Positions 49,135 through 58,356 of a DNA stretch of 64,000 nucleotides are shown here, one piece after another. This DNA comes from Bacteroidia bacterium (lineage in GTDB: Bacteria; Bacteroidota; Bacteroidia; Flavobacteriales; Flavobacteriaceae): assembly GCA_030427585.1 (NCBI GenBank), contig JAUIBW010000007.1, forward strand, positions 1-64,000. Direction: 5' to 3'. Each line of letters starts with the position of its first letter. The stretch's first letter is position 1. Below the pieces are notes generated by a model. The model was not told the DNA's origin and did no database searches. It saw only the letters and a program-made list of their open reading frames with translations. Both the position numbers and the translations under genes were made by a program.

Positions 49135-50001
49135 TTATCCTCTTCTTTTAAAATAGCCTAACAATTTCTTCACATAGCTCTCATCAATCCTACTACTTAA
49201 AGAGCCGGCTCCACTGCGAGTAAAACTATCTTTAAAATACTCTACTCTTTCATGATAATATTTACTGTAATTGGTTCGTGTTTTTTTAGAGGCCGTATTT
49301 ACCAATAAAAGTTCTCCTGTCTCTTCATCTTCCATTTGCACCATTCCCAGGTTAGGGATTTCTTTTTCTCTTCTATCATACACTCTTATCCCGGTAACAT
49401 CGTGTTTTCCTCCTGCAATTTTTAATGTATGTTGATAATCATCTGCAATAAAATCAGATAGTATAAAGACGATCGCTTTCTTTTTCATCACGTTGGATAA
49501 AAACTTCAGTGCTTCTGTAATATTAGTTTTTTTACTTTTGGGTTCGAATTCTAACAGTTCTCTTATAATTCTTAGCACATGGGATCTTCCTTTTTTAGGC
49601 GGAATAAATAGTTCTATTTCATCGGTAAATAAAATCAATCCGATCTTGTCATTATTCTGAGTTGCAGAAAATGCTAAAGTTGCTGCAATTTCGGTAATGA
49701 TTCCTTTTTTAAATTGTTCCTGAGTACCAAAAAGTTGTGATCCCGAAACATCTACCATCAACATCATAGTAAGTTCTCGCTCTTCTTCAAACACTTTTAT
49801 ATAAGGTTCACTATACCGAGCCGTTACATTCCAGTCTATATTACGTACATCATCACCAAATTGATATTGTCGTACTTCGCTAAAAGTCATACCTCGCCCT
49901 TTAAAAGTAGAGTGATACTCTCCTCCAAAGATGTGGTCACTTAAGCGACGCGTCTTAATTTCAATTTTTCGAACTTTTTTTAATAACTCCTTAGTATCCA
50001 T
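49135..50001 (-). CDS. DUF58 / VWA-like protein of bat locus
   Basis: GRGMTFSEVRQYQFGDDVRNIDWNVTARYSEPYIKVFEEERELTMMLMVDVSGS. Confidence 0.93.
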   Translation of the reverse strand: MDTKELLKKVRKIEIKTRRLSDHIFGGEYHSTFKGRGMTFSEVRQYQFGDDVRNIDWNVTARYSEPYIKVFEEERELTMMLMVDVSGSQLFGTQEQFKKGIITEIAATLAFSATQNNDKIGLILFTDEIELFIPPKKGRSHVLRIIRELLEFEPKSKKTNITEALKFLSNVMKKKAIVFILSDFIADDYQHTLKIAGGKHDVTGIRVYDRREKEIPNLGMVQMEDEETGELLLVNTASKKTRTNYSKYYHERVEYFKDSFTRSGAGSLSSRIDESYVKKLLGYFKRRG

Positions 50002-50093
50002 TATTATGATTTACGATTTGATGATTCAGCAATTAACGATTTCGGATTCTCACATATAGAAATCCGAAATCGTAATTCTAAAATCCAAAATCT

Positions 50094-51095
50094 CTATGGT
50101 ACTTCAATTTCGTTTACAATCTTATTAATGATATCCTCTGAAGTTACGTTTTCGGCTTCGGCTTCGTAGGTAATTCCTATACGATGGCGAAGTACATCAA
50201 GAATTACTGCACGAACATCTTCTGGAATCACATATCCTCTTCGCTTAATAAAGGCATAACATTTTGCTGCAGTTGCCAAATTGATACTTCCACGAGGTGA
50301 TGCTCCAAAGTTGATTAAAGGTTTGAGTTCTTCTAAACCATATTTTTCTGGGTAACGTGTGGCAAAAATGATATCGAGAATATATTTTTCGATCTTTTCG
50401 TCCATATATACTTCTCTAACTGCTTTCTGAGCATTAAGAATTTGCTCTAGAGACACCACAGGGTTTACTTGCTCAAAGGATCCTTTGAGGTTAGCACGAA
50501 CAATGAGTTGTTCTTCGTCTAGTTTTGGATAATCAATTACTGTTTTTAGCATAAAACGATCAACTTGAGCTTCTGGTAAAGGATATGTTCCTTCCTGCTC
50601 AACTGGGTTCTGTGTTGCCATTACCAAAAATGGTTTGTCTAACACAAAAGTCTCATCGCCAATGGTTACCTGCTTCTCTTGCATAGCTTCTAATAAAGCA
50701 CTTTGCACTTTTGCCGGAGCACGGTTAATCTCATCTGCCAAAACAAAATTCGCAAAAATTGGTCCTTTTTTAATCGAGAAATCATTCTCTTTCATATTAA
50801 AAATAAGAGTTCCCACTACATCTGCTGGTAATAAATCTGGTGTAAACTGAATACGACTAAAACTACCTTGAACAGCTTTAGACAATGTATTAATAGCTAA
50901 TGTTTTTGCCAAACCAGGAACCCCTTCCAGCAAAATATGACCTTGCCCCAATAGCCCAATGAGTAATCGTTCGACCATATGTTTTTGACCTACAATTACC
51001 TTGTTTATTTCTAGAGTTAGCAGATCTACAAATGCAGATTCTTTCTCTATTTTCTGATTGATTGAAGCAATATCAATAGCATTATTCTCTTCCAT
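50094..51095 (-). CDS. MoxR-family AAA ATPase
   Basis: LLEGVPGLAKTLAI, LLPADVVGTLIFN, NRAPAKVQSALLEAMQEKQVTIG, MATQNPVEQEGTYPLPEAQVDRFM. Confidence 0.96.
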   Translation of the reverse strand: MEENNAIDIASINQKIEKESAFVDLLTLEINKVIVGQKHMVERLLIGLLGQGHILLEGVPGLAKTLAINTLSKAVQGSFSRIQFTPDLLPADVVGTLIFNMKENDFSIKKGPIFANFVLADEINRAPAKVQSALLEAMQEKQVTIGDETFVLDKPFLVMATQNPVEQEGTYPLPEAQVDRFMLKTVIDYPKLDEEQLIVRANLKGSFEQVNPVVSLEQILNAQKAVREVYMDEKIEKYILDIIFATRYPEKYGLEELKPLINFGASPRGSINLATAAKCYAFIKRRGYVIPEDVRAVILDVLRHRIGITYEAEAENVTSEDIINKIVNEIEVP

Positions 51096-51352
51096 CTATT
51101 TTATTTTTTTAAGGCGTGAATTTAACATTCATAATCCAACATTGCAAATTGTAGAATTAATTTTCATACTCTTGTTAATTCTTGGTTAAATCTACACTAT
51201 AAAACCTGTTTTATGCACAAATTTTACAGTATATTTAAACCACTTTTACAAAAAATTGGACATAAAAATTTTCATCGTTTTTACGATGATCTTATCAAAA
51301 AGACGTACCTAATGTAAAGGTGTTGCATTTTTTTAAAATATTAAATTTACTT

Positions 51353-52105
51353 ATGAAAACAGCATTAATCACAGGGGCGACTAGCGGGATTGGAAAATCC
51401 ACTGCAATAGAATTAGCAAAACATAATATAAATCTTATTCTTTGTGGCAGAAGACAAGACCGATTAGATACGCTAAAGGATGAACTAAGTAAAAAAGTGC
51501 AAATACATACACTTTGTTTTGATGTTAGAGATAAAGACAAGGTTTTTTCTATGATTGAAAATCTTCCATCAGAATTTAGTGCAATTGATATTCTAATTAA
51601 TAATGCAGGAAATGCACATGGTCTTGACCCTATTCAGACTGGAGATCTTGATGACTGGGATGCTATGATAGATATTAATGTTAAAGGGTTATTATATGTT
51701 TCTAAAGCTGTTATACCAAAAATGATTGCACAACAATCTGGCCATATTGTTAATATTGGCTCAATTGCAGGAAAAGAAGTCTACCCAAACGGAAACATCT
51801 ATTGTGCAAGTAAACATGCTGTAGATGCTATTAACAAAGGAATGCGTATGGACCTTAACTCATACGGTATTAGAGTAGGTGCTATTCATCCAGGATTAGT
51901 AGAAACCGAGTTTAGTAATGTTAGATTTAAAGGAGATAATCAAAAAGCAGACAATGTGTATAAAGGTTTTGATCCACTTACTCCAGAAGATATTGCAGAT
52001 ATCATAGCTTTTGTGGTTACACGGCCATATCATGTTAATATCGCAGATCTTATTGTGTTTCCTACTGCACAGGCTGGCAGTACAATAGTTAATAAAAGTT
52101 TATAA
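51353..52105 (+). CDS. short-chain dehydrogenase/reductase
   Basis: TGATSGIGKSTA, NNAGNAHG, YCASKHAV. Confidence 0.95.
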   Translation: MKTALITGATSGIGKSTAIELAKHNINLILCGRRQDRLDTLKDELSKKVQIHTLCFDVRDKDKVFSMIENLPSEFSAIDILINNAGNAHGLDPIQTGDLDDWDAMIDINVKGLLYVSKAVIPKMIAQQSGHIVNIGSIAGKEVYPNGNIYCASKHAVDAINKGMRMDLNSYGIRVGAIHPGLVETEFSNVRFKGDNQKADNVYKGFDPLTPEDIADIIAFVVTRPYHVNIADLIVFPTAQAGSTIVNKSL

Positions 52106-52187
52106 TTTCTTTATTCTTATCGCATTGTTGGCCCAATAAAAATAGCTAAGTTTATATTGGGAAAAGTTTCAATTGCTATTTGTAAAC

Positions 52188-53327
52188 GGAATGATCAACA
52201 AACGCCTCCTTATTAAGAACCTACTGGCGCATAATGACGAAAATAGTTTTTATGACAAGAAGCGTAAACTTAATATTGGCGAGAAAGAGGGAAAAGCAAA
52301 ATTCTTAAAGCACATCTGTGCACTGGCAAATTCTAATCCCAAAAATAATTCATATATCGTGATAGGGGTTGAAGATGAAGATAATCAAATTATAGGAGTT
52401 GATTTTTTTGATGATAGTAAAATCCAAAACCTGGTAAATGCATACTTAGACAATCCTCCTATTGTTTCTTATGAAAATATCCCTTTTCCGCATTTGCCAT
52501 CAGATAAAGTAGTAGGATTGGTAACCATTCGCCCTCAGGGAGGACAACTCTGTTCTCTTCGTAAAAATATTTGGAAATACTATGGGGGTAGTGTCTTTTT
52601 TAGAGATGGTAGTATCAGTATGCCCAAAGTTTTTGATATCGAGATTAAAGATGTCAATTCAGAAATTGTAACTGCTATAGAAAGTCACGCCCAGAACAAT
52701 ATTGAACTTACTCTAGATGGGGTTTTTGATTTTATGAACTCCAGAACAGACTACAATCCTACATATAAGGTTTTTAAAGAATATTTTGTAGTCTGCTGGG
52801 CAGCCAAAGAAAAACGACAAAATGGAGAGATATATTACTCCCGTGTAGATATCGAATTAATTAATGAGCATGTAAAGTTGTTCTATTCAGAATTAGACGA
52901 AGTAAGTATATCGTTAACCGATGATCAATTTAAAATTATAGAATATGTGCAATTAGGTCTACAGGATACTTTTAGTTACTATCCTCTAGAAGAAGTTGTA
53001 ATTACCTTTAAGGACAACGCCAGTTATGATATAGAAAATAAACTTCTTTTTGAACCACCACAATTTGATCGTAAAACATTACATCATTTATATAATAGCA
53101 ATAATGCATTAATCGATAAATTAAAAAACAAAATTCCCTTATCAAAAAACGAAGAAAAAGATATTGTAAATCTTCCTGCTACGTATTTGATTTGTTATTT
53201 TAATGATATTAGTGATGCAAAAGAAAAATTAGAAGAGGCAAAACCATATTTAAAACTCTATGACGATACTATATATTCTCTCTGTAAAGAAAGCATTCGA
53301 ATTTTGAGAAAAGTTAGATATAGTTAA
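52188..53327 (+). CDS. AlbA_2/Schlafen-like putative ATP/DNA-binding protein
   Basis: EGKAKFLKHICALANSNPKNNSYIVIGVEDEDNQIIGVDFFDDSKI...VGLVTIRP. Confidence 0.8.
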   Translation, partial: GMINKRLLIKNLLAHNDENSFYDKKRKLNIGEKEGKAKFLKHICALANSNPKNNSYIVIGVEDEDNQIIGVDFFDDSKIQNLVNAYLDNPPIVSYENIPFPHLPSDKVVGLVTIRPQGGQLCSLRKNIWKYYGGSVFFRDGSISMPKVFDIEIKDVNSEIVTAIESHAQNNIELTLDGVFDFMNSRTDYNPTYKVFKEYFVVCWAAKEKRQNGEIYYSRVDIELINEHVKLFYSELDEVSISLTDDQFKIIEYVQLGLQDTFSYYPLEEVVITFKDNASYDIENKLLFEPPQFDRKTLHHLYNSNNALIDKLKNKIPLSKNEEKDIVNLPATYLICYFNDISDAKEKLEEAKPYLKLYDDTIYSLCKESIRILRKVRYS

Positions 53328-53350
53328 AAATGATCAACAATTAACCAACC

Positions 53351-54079
53351 ATGGGAAGAATTTTAGTAATTGGAGATATTCACGGTGCACTAACAGCACT
53401 AGAGCAAATACTTGAAAGAGCGAAGATAAATAAAGACGATACTCTTATATTTCTGGGAGATTATGTAGATGGATGGAGTGATAGTGCCCCATTGATTTCG
53501 TTCCTGATTAAGCTCAAAGTTTCCCACAATTGTATTTTTATTAAAGGAAATCATGATGAACTTTGTTATACCTGGCTTACACAACATACTCACAATCCTG
53601 AGTGGATAAAACATGGTGGTCAAGCAACTATGGATTCATATGCCAAACTATCACAAGAAGAAATTAATACTCATCTTCATTTTTATGAAACTCTCAATAA
53701 CTATCATATAGATACCCACAATCGCTTGTTTCTTCATGCTGGGTTCACCAATCTTCATGGACCACATCAAGAATATTTTAATGAATTATTTTATTGGGAT
53801 AGAACTTTGTGGGAAACTGCATTGGCGACAGATCCTAATCTAAAAAAGACAGATCCAAAATATCCTAAACGGCTGTCACTTTTTGATGAGATATATATTG
53901 GCCACACTCCTGTTACCCGAATTAATCAAACCATCCCGATACAGGCTATTTGCGTATGGAATATGGATACAGGAGCTGCATTTAAAGGCCCTCTTACTAT
54001 AATGGATATTAACACTAAAGAGTTCTGGCAAAGTGATCCTGTATATCAATTATACCCACATGAAAATGGTAGAAACTAA
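53351..54079 (+). CDS. metallophosphoesterase (Ser/Thr phosphatase-like)
   Basis: GDIHGALTAL, FLGDYVDGWSDS, KGNHDELC, HAGF motifs. Confidence 0.94.
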   Translation: MGRILVIGDIHGALTALEQILERAKINKDDTLIFLGDYVDGWSDSAPLISFLIKLKVSHNCIFIKGNHDELCYTWLTQHTHNPEWIKHGGQATMDSYAKLSQEEINTHLHFYETLNNYHIDTHNRLFLHAGFTNLHGPHQEYFNELFYWDRTLWETALATDPNLKKTDPKYPKRLSLFDEIYIGHTPVTRINQTIPIQAICVWNMDTGAAFKGPLTIMDINTKEFWQSDPVYQLYPHENGRN

Positions 54080-54155
54080 AAATTTATCGTAAAAAGGGGT
54101 AACAAAAATTTAAAGCTATTGATCTAAGGTTGTAAATGATAAAAAATCATATATC

Positions 54156-54275
54156 ATGAAAGCAACAATAAAATTTTTAGCGTATTTGTTAATAGCATTT
54201 TCCTTACTATTTATAATTATAAAGGAAAAGATCAATCTACTAGAAAAGTCAATCTTAAATGTTGAGTCTAGCTAA
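54156..54275 (+). CDS. 39-aa single-TM small protein
   Basis: MKATIKFLAYLLIAFSLLFIIIKEKINLLEKSILNVESS*. Confidence 0.4.
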   Translation: MKATIKFLAYLLIAFSLLFIIIKEKINLLEKSILNVESS

Positions 54276-54583
54276 GTAGATATTGAGTACAATTACAACT
54301 CTTCTTTTTGTACTATTCTTCAAAATGAAATAGGTTATAGAACCTAGTAGTATTTTTTTAGATATGAGTTTAAGGCAATACAAATTCAGGAAACAACCCT
54401 TATAAATATATGTCTTATCCTGTCAAAATTAAGGTTTTAACCTCTTAATGGTTTTTTAAGCGCTTTTCACCTTTATAACATAAGGTTGTAATTGTAGAAT
54501 CGATCACTAAAAACACTTCGCAAACAAACAATCGAGTATTCACACAATTAATAATTAATAACATGAAAAGTATGGAAACAATA

Positions 54584-55054
54584 ATGAAATTTTCTAAGTA
54601 TGGTATTTTGGTACTAATCTTATTTTTAAGTGCTTGCGCAGAAGATGGAGTCGATGGTCAAATAGGACCACAGGGACCTGCGGGAGCTGATGGGGCAAAC
54701 GGACAGGATGGAAACGCTAATGTAGTTTCTGTTTTATTCGAAAACCAGACGATATCTAACGGGGATAATGTTTTTGACATTCCCGAATTGACACAGGAAA
54801 TATTTGATACTGGTATTGTTTATGCCTATGTAACCGTAACAGGAAATAATTACTGGGAAGTATTACCGCTTAGTATAGGACAGCAAATCATCCTGGAAAT
54901 TGACAAAATTGAGGTTGGAAAAGCTACATTACGTGCTACTTTTAATCAATCTAATCTTAAACTTCGGTTTGTGCTCGTAGAAGGTAATGATGCTAGCGGC
55001 ATTAATTTTGAAAACTATCTAGAAGTACAATCATTCTATAATCTAACAGATTAA
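54584..55054 (+). CDS. lipoprotein with short collagen-like GXY stretch
   Basis: Lipobox FLSAC; GVDGQIGPQGPAGADGANGQDGNA. Confidence 0.75.
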   Translation: MKFSKYGILVLILFLSACAEDGVDGQIGPQGPAGADGANGQDGNANVVSVLFENQTISNGDNVFDIPELTQEIFDTGIVYAYVTVTGNNYWEVLPLSIGQQIILEIDKIEVGKATLRATFNQSNLKLRFVLVEGNDASGINFENYLEVQSFYNLTD

Positions 55055-55119
55055 CTTCGGCATGTAATAGTCAAATATACGTAACAAAAAAAGTTTTTGA
55101 TTATATAATAAATTATAAA

Positions 55120-55152
55120 TAACCTTTACCCAATTAAATTGGGTAAAGGTTA
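55120..55152. terminator. 16-bp perfect stem hairpin
   Basis: TAACCTTTACCCAATT-A-AATTGGGTAAAGGTTA. Confidence 0.6.
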
Positions 55153-55380
55153 ATCAAAACTAATTTAAAAAAAATTTAATATTTAAAACACTATTCATCT
55201 TCAGTTTAAGTCTCCTAATTCATGAATTTAATATTTTTATGATTCAATAGAATCTATATAATTAGGCATGGACGAGTATCAAAATGTTTAACTATTCTCA
55301 TTTTGAATTAATTTAAAAAAATTTTTCATCAACCATTCAATTTTGTAGCTTTAGAACACAAATTTAAAATCAACTCATCA

Positions 55381-56517
55381 ATGGGAATTTTTGACGAAAT
55401 AAAGAAAAAACTTAGCCACGAATTTATAGATATCATAGAATGGTTAGACTATACCGATGATACAATTGTACATCGGTTTGAACGCTATCAAAATGAAATT
55501 AAAAATGAGGCCAAGCTTATCGTAAGAGAAGGACAAACTGCAGTTTTTATTAATGAAGGACAACTGGCAGATGTATTCACTCCCGGAACATATACCTTAA
55601 ACACACAAAACTTACCTATTTTAGCAACATTAAAAGGTTGGAAATATGGATTTAATAGTCCTTTTAAAGCCGAAGTATATTTTGTAAACACTCATTTATT
55701 TACTGATGAAAAATGGGGGACCAAAAATCCGATTACCTTAAATGATGATCGTTTTGGCCTTGTAGAAATTCGTGCTTTTGGAACTTATGCATTTAAAATT
55801 AATGATGCTGGTAAATTTGTCATTGATATTGTAGGAACAGATGCTAATTTCACCAATTTCGAGATCAATGAGCACCTTAAAAGCTTAATCTCTACGCGAT
55901 TTACAGACACTATTGGTGAAGCTAATTTACCTATCGAGCTATATGCGGCTAATACTACAGAATTATCTGATACCTGTCTCGAAGTAATGCAACCCGAATT
56001 TAATGCCGTGGGCATTTCTCTGGAAAAATTCTTTATCGAGAATGTTTCGATGCCAGAGGAATTGAAAAAGGAAATATTTGAATACAGTAGAATTGATAAG
56101 CTCGATCTCGATAAATTAACCAAATTTAAAACTGCAAAAGCTATTGAAGCTGCAGCAGCAAATGAAGGAGGTACAGCAGGAGCTGGAATGGGAATGGGAA
56201 TGGGATTTGTTCTAGCGCAACAAATGGGAGGCATGATGAATCCAATGGCAGGACAACAACAAATGCAACCTCAGCAAACTACTCCGGTGGCCCCACCTCC
56301 AATGCCCGTGCAAGTACACTATTTTTATGCTCAAAACGGACAACAGGCAGGCCCCGTATCCTTCGAGCAATTAAAAACACTATTTGCCAATAGGACCATA
56401 AATAAAGATTCTTTGGTATGGAAACAGGGAATGGATAGCTGGGCTGCCTTAAAAGATATAGAAGAGCTAAAATCGTTTCTAGGTGGAAGCACTCCCCCTC
56501 CATTGCCCGGGAATTAA
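55381..56517 (+). CDS. SPFH-domain protein with C-terminal GYF_2 domain (YdjI-like)
   Basis: LIVREGQTAVFINEGQLADVFTPGTYTL; HYFYAQNGQQAGPVSFEQLKTLFANRTINKDSLVWKQGMDSWAAL. Confidence 0.88.
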   Translation: MGIFDEIKKKLSHEFIDIIEWLDYTDDTIVHRFERYQNEIKNEAKLIVREGQTAVFINEGQLADVFTPGTYTLNTQNLPILATLKGWKYGFNSPFKAEVYFVNTHLFTDEKWGTKNPITLNDDRFGLVEIRAFGTYAFKINDAGKFVIDIVGTDANFTNFEINEHLKSLISTRFTDTIGEANLPIELYAANTTELSDTCLEVMQPEFNAVGISLEKFFIENVSMPEELKKEIFEYSRIDKLDLDKLTKFKTAKAIEAAAANEGGTAGAGMGMGMGFVLAQQMGGMMNPMAGQQQMQPQQTTPVAPPPMPVQVHYFYAQNGQQAGPVSFEQLKTLFANRTINKDSLVWKQGMDSWAALKDIEELKSFLGGSTPPPLPGN

Positions 56518-56620
56518 AAAATAAAACGCATCCCAAAATTAATTTTGGGACAGGACTTAACCTTCTCCCATACGGGAGAAGAAACCATTCTATATAACAT
56601 CTAGTATTATTAGTTCCTAA

Positions 56621-57724
56621 ATGGAAGAAGAAAAAAAAGCAGTTTCAGAACGTAAAAAATCCTGTACTAATTGTGGTGCAGAATTAAAATATAAACCTGG
56701 AACGACTGAGATTACTTGCGAATATTGCGGTCATCATGAAACAATTATAAATGACCAAAATGGATTTCAAGAATTAGAACTTAAACCCTATCTCGAAGAA
56801 ATGGGTTCTCAATCGCATTCTGAAGAAATCATGATGCTACATTGCAAAAATTGTGGTGCAAATCAACATATCGAAGAAAATTACAAATCTTTGCATTGTG
56901 TGTATTGCACAATGCCTTTGATTATAGAAGATGCATATAAAGAGGATTGGATATTACCTGGAGCGGTTCTTCCTTTTCAATTTGACCAGAAAAAATCACA
57001 TCAGATATTTTCAAAATGGGTAAAAGGGTTATGGTTTGCCCCTAATAATTTAAAAAAAGCAGCACTAGATCCACAAAACACCAAAGGCCTCTATTTACCT
57101 TACTGGACCTTTGATGCTCGATTATATGCCAACTATACCGGACAACGTGGAGATTATTATTATATTAATGTTCCGTATACAACAACGGTAAATGGTAAAT
57201 CTGTTACCAAAACCCGACAAGAACGTAGAACGAGATGGTCTCCGGCAAGCGGAAATGTAAATGGTTTTGTTGATGATACTTTAATCAAGGCATCACATCA
57301 AAATAAAAATCCGGTACCAAGAAAAATATCAAATTGGAATTTAGAGGCTCTTGCTCCCTTTAATACCAGTTTTTTAGCAGGTTTTGTTACCGAAAAATAT
57401 ACGATTCCATTAAAAGATGGTCATTTAGCCTCTACCAAAGAAGCCGAACGTATTGCTACATCCTGGGCCAGACGTGATATAGCAGGAGATACTCAAAGAG
57501 TACATCATATAGATATGAGTTTAAGCGAAGAAACCTTTAAACATATTCTGCTTCCGGTATATATTAGTGCCTACCGATTTAATGGTAAAAAGTATAATTT
57601 CTTTATCAATGGTCAAACAGGAGCTATTTCGGGAAATAGGCCCTACTCTTTCTGGAAGATATTCTTCTTTGTATTGTTTATACTCATTATTATTGCAATA
57701 ATCGTGTGGTTTGCCGAGCAATAA
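56621..57724 (+). CDS. zinc-ribbon protein with C-terminal TM (YdjG-like)
   Basis: CTNCGAELKYKPGTTEITCEYCGH; CKNCGANQHIEENYKSLHCVYC; C-terminal TM. Confidence 0.85.
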   Translation: MEEEKKAVSERKKSCTNCGAELKYKPGTTEITCEYCGHHETIINDQNGFQELELKPYLEEMGSQSHSEEIMMLHCKNCGANQHIEENYKSLHCVYCTMPLIIEDAYKEDWILPGAVLPFQFDQKKSHQIFSKWVKGLWFAPNNLKKAALDPQNTKGLYLPYWTFDARLYANYTGQRGDYYYINVPYTTTVNGKSVTKTRQERRTRWSPASGNVNGFVDDTLIKASHQNKNPVPRKISNWNLEALAPFNTSFLAGFVTEKYTIPLKDGHLASTKEAERIATSWARRDIAGDTQRVHHIDMSLSEETFKHILLPVYISAYRFNGKKYNFFINGQTGAISGNRPYSFWKIFFFVLFILIIIAIIVWFAEQ

Positions 57725-57753
57725 TTTCACATACGAAAGAAAATTTAATTCAT

Positions 57754-57788
57754 AAAAAAGAGACTGGTCAAAAACCAGTCTCTTTTTT
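57754..57788. terminator. intrinsic terminator
   Basis: AAAAAAGAGACTGGT-CAAAA-ACCAGTCTCTTTTTT. Confidence 0.85.
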
Positions 57789-57831
57789 TAATCTTATTAT
57801 TAAAAATAATCCTATCGTAAAATCAGAGTTT

Positions 57832-58293
57832 CTAATACTTAGTTTTAAACCCAATAACTTCATAGACCGTCTTACTCATATCGGGGCATAGGTTTTCTCT
57901 AATTTTAAAAGAAACCTCCTTATCCTTAGGTAATCGTTGTTTTAGCGTATCAAAATCATTTGCTGGTGAGTTCATAAAACCAAAAGTAATCTCCTGCCCG
58001 GGAGAAATCATATTTGTAATACCCGAACCAGAATTTATAATTTGTTTCACTTTTACTGTCGCAATCGTTTTAAAATTCTTCTCACAGATAGATGCATTCT
58101 TAGTTACACTTTGCATTACAACAATCAAATGTAATGTATTAGGATCGATTGTAGTATCCTGAAGGTCGCTAAACTTAGGTTTTTCTATTTTAGGCTTAGG
58201 GTTTGTTTTTTCGGCTTCCTTTTCCTGGGCAATACTATTTGATTTGCACGAAAATAGACCAATTACAATTAATATATATAGCATTTTATCCAT
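57832..58293 (-). CDS. hypothetical lipoprotein
   Basis: MDKMLYILIVIGLFSCKS lipobox after start trimming. Confidence 0.6.
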   Translation of the reverse strand: MDKMLYILIVIGLFSCKSNSIAQEKEAEKTNPKPKIEKPKFSDLQDTTIDPNTLHLIVVMQSVTKNASICEKNFKTIATVKVKQIINSGSGITNMISPGQEITFGFMNSPANDFDTLKQRLPKDKEVSFKIRENLCPDMSKTVYEVIGFKTKY

Positions 58294-58307
58294 TGTATAA
58301 AAATAAA

Positions 58308-58336
58308 AAAAGGAGTTGAAAATTTCAACTCCTTTT
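58308..58336. terminator. hairpin terminator downstream of the T9SS substrate gene
   Basis: AAAAGGAGTTGAAA-A-TTTCAACTCCTTTT. Confidence 0.75.
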
Positions 58337-58356
58337 AAGTTTATCACTATTGTAAC

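Noticed and set aside
50036-50073. Inverted repeat ACGATTTCGGATT...AATCCGAAATCGT between moxR and DUF58 genes
   Set aside because: Simple intergenic repeat typical of flavobacterial genomes; no evidence of function beyond possible mRNA structure.
52188-54079. Schlafen/AlbA_2 plus phosphatase as an antiphage system
   Set aside because: No linked nuclease or effector; both genes read as housekeeping flavobacterial proteins.
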